Source: Acidovorax sp. A1169
Lineage (GTDB): Bacteria; Pseudomonadota; Gammaproteobacteria; Burkholderiales; Burkholderiaceae_C
Assembly (NCBI RefSeq): GCF_030704685.1
Contig: NZ_JAUZDX010000019.1
Location: 62,001 to 126,000 of the forward strand
Direction of reading: 5' to 3'
DNA: 64,000 bases
Below are positions 62,870 to 64,000 of this stretch, in pieces. The notes beneath the pieces were generated by a model, which was not told the DNA's origin, did not search any database, and saw only the letters and a program-made list of their open reading frames with translations. The translations under genes and the position numbers were made by a program. Every line of letters starts with the position of its first letter. Position 1 is the stretch's first letter.

Positions 62870-63799
62870 TCAAGGGGGCAGTACCGCCTGCTGCGTATTT
62901 CGCTCCGTGCGCACCAGGTACAGCCCGCTGCCGATGATGATGGCCCCGCCGATCAGGGTGTAGGCACCCGGCACGGCCTGCCACAGCACCCAGTCCAGGC
63001 CCATGCCCCAGGCCAGGGCGGTGTACTCGAACGGCGCGACGACCGAGGCCTGTCCGTGGCGGAAGGCCTCGGTGATCGCCAGTTGCCCGAGGAAGCCCGA
63101 GACCCCCATGGCGGCCACCAGCGGCCAGTGCGATGCGTCCACCGCCTTCCACTGCGGCACGGCCAGGGCCGTGGCGCCCAGGGCCAGCATGGCCGTGGTC
63201 CAGAACACCAGACTGGCGCTCGAATCGGTGCGCGTGAGCAGGCGCCCGGCGATGGCCGATATGGCGTAGCCCGTGGCCGCGCCCAGCACGGCCAGCGCGC
63301 CCACGGAGAACATGGCCTCCTGGCTCGGGCGCAGGGCCACCACCACGCCCACCAGGCCAAGCACGATGGCCACCCAGTGCGCGCCGCGCACCTTCTCGCC
63401 CAGCACCACGGTGGACAGGGCCGTGATGAGCAGCGGAGCGATGAAGAACAGCGTGTAGGCCTCGGCCAGGCCCAGCTCGCGCAATGCGAAGGCGAACAAC
63501 GCCAGCATGGTGATGTTGATCGCGCCGCGCAGCAGGTGCAGCGGCCAGCGCACCTTGAGCAGGCCGCGCACCTCGCCGCGCCACAGCACGTACAGCGTCA
63601 CCAGGGGCAATGCAGCAAGCCCGCGCATGGACGCGACCTGCATGGCAGGGTAGCTGCCCGACAGGGTCTTGAGCAGTGCGTCCATCACCGAAAAGCAGCC
63701 CACCGCCAGGCACATGGCGATGATGCCTCGCAGGTTGGCCGAGAGCGGTGCGGCGGAGGTGGACTGGGTGGGCGTGGCGGCCTGGGCGGTGGGTTCAGC
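62870..63799 (-). CDS. EamA/DMT-family transporter
   Basis: The 309-residue protein has ten predicted spans in two EamA repeats (NLRGIIAMCLAVGCFSVMDALLK, then LAVLGAATGYAISAIAGRLL). The start at GTG 63799 is preferred because AGGAG stands seven bases upstream. A TTG at 63832 would add residues with no ribosome site. It probably exports or takes up small metabolites. To its right (63800-64000) no gene is seen. Confidence 0.85.
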   Translation of the reverse strand, partial: AEPTAQAATPTQSTSAAPLSANLRGIIAMCLAVGCFSVMDALLKTLSGSYPAMQVASMRGLAALPLVTLYVLWRGEVRGLLKVRWPLHLLRGAINITMLALFAFALRELGLAEAYTLFFIAPLLITALSTVVLGEKVRGAHWVAIVLGLVGVVVALRPSQEAMFSVGALAVLGAATGYAISAIAGRLLTRTDSSASLVFWTTAMLALGATALAVPQWKAVDASHWPLVAAMGVSGFLGQLAITEAFRHGQASVVAPFEYTALAWGMGLDWVLWQAVPGAYTLIGGAIIIGSGLYLVRTERNTQQAVLPP

Positions 63800-64000
63800 C
63801 ACCGGCGGCTCCTGGCGGTGCAATGGCTGCAAGGGCAGCCGGGGTGGGGTAGTGCGTCATGGCGGCAATCAATCGTGGGCAATGGGAGCGGTCCCCAACG
63901 CGGTGCGGGGCTTTGCAAAAAGTGTAGCCCAGGCCTGCTGCCAGTGGGCTGCCAGCATTCCCATGCCTCTAGACGCTTGCCCTGCCGGCTGATCAATCAG

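Noticed and set aside
63800-64000. Open frames at the right window end
   Set aside because: Pro/Arg-rich shadow translations without a ribosome site. Nothing supports a gene.

Overview
The window is high-GC, densely packed proteobacterial chromosome. It suggests a betaproteobacterium of the family Comamonadaceae, probably Acidovorax-like. The support is the RegB/RegA redox pair next to a bo3-type quinol oxidase, a Bug-type tricarboxylate receptor, a RibBA with a degenerate second domain beside ribH-nusB, a tol gene cluster, an HTH RegA, and several intergenic palindromes. The taxonomic call is inference from gene content, not from a marker gene. No rRNA, tRNA, CRISPR or complete insertion sequence was seen.

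Layout. 1-11.5 kb: a secreted esterase cut by the window edge, a TetR regulator beside a purine nucleoside permease-like lipoprotein, a REC-EAL response regulator translationally coupled to a multi-PAS hybrid histidine kinase, an outer-membrane beta-barrel protein, a MITE-like palindrome and a chemoreceptor. 11.5-18.1 kb: an accessory island of lower GC. It is bounded by a transposase remnant on the left and a truncated oxidoreductase gene on the right. It carries a lipoprotein / phospholipase D-like / ribonuclease T2 cassette, a degraded second copy of the permease, and a stand-alone TIR-domain gene. 18.1-28.4 kb: an SDR/TetR pair, then regA-regB-SURF1-cyoDCBA (all on the minus strand), then an MHS-type transporter.

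28.6-31.7 kb: the tol cluster (ybgC-tolQ-tolR-tolA) ending in a TonB-like gene instead of tolB-pal. 31.7-32.5 kb: a roughly 785-bp imperfect inverted repeat. 32.5-38 kb: an aminotransferase, nusB-ribH-ribBA, a ferredoxin, a methyltransferase, four 85-bp repeats carrying DnaA-box-like sequences, and a DUF427 gene. 38.2-44.8 kb: an acyl-CoA-type SDR, gshA, small membrane and oxidoreductase-like genes, an RbgA-type GTPase and a GGDEF-EAL protein. 45-53.8 kb: a RidA-like gene under an apparent SoxR promoter, soxR, a 1034-residue beta-helix/beta-propeller protein, an AstE-like deacylase, an HPF-like protein, a TerB-like protein, a NhaR-like regulator and small unknowns.

53.9-61 kb: a catabolic block with a GntR regulator flanked by two identical palindromes. 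It comprises a large FAD/Fe-S dehydrogenase, a glyoxylate aminotransferase, a Bug receptor and a hydratase, and probably handles 2-hydroxy or keto acids. 61-64 kb: DUF924, a LigB/DODA dioxygenase, a small unknown and an EamA transporter.

The best candidates for undescribed biology are the DnaA-box repeat array (37272-37754), the giant palindrome (31682-32466), the palindrome family with a compensated 47-nt core (9831-9877 and 44859-44905), and the lipoprotein/PLD/RNase T2 cassette of the island.
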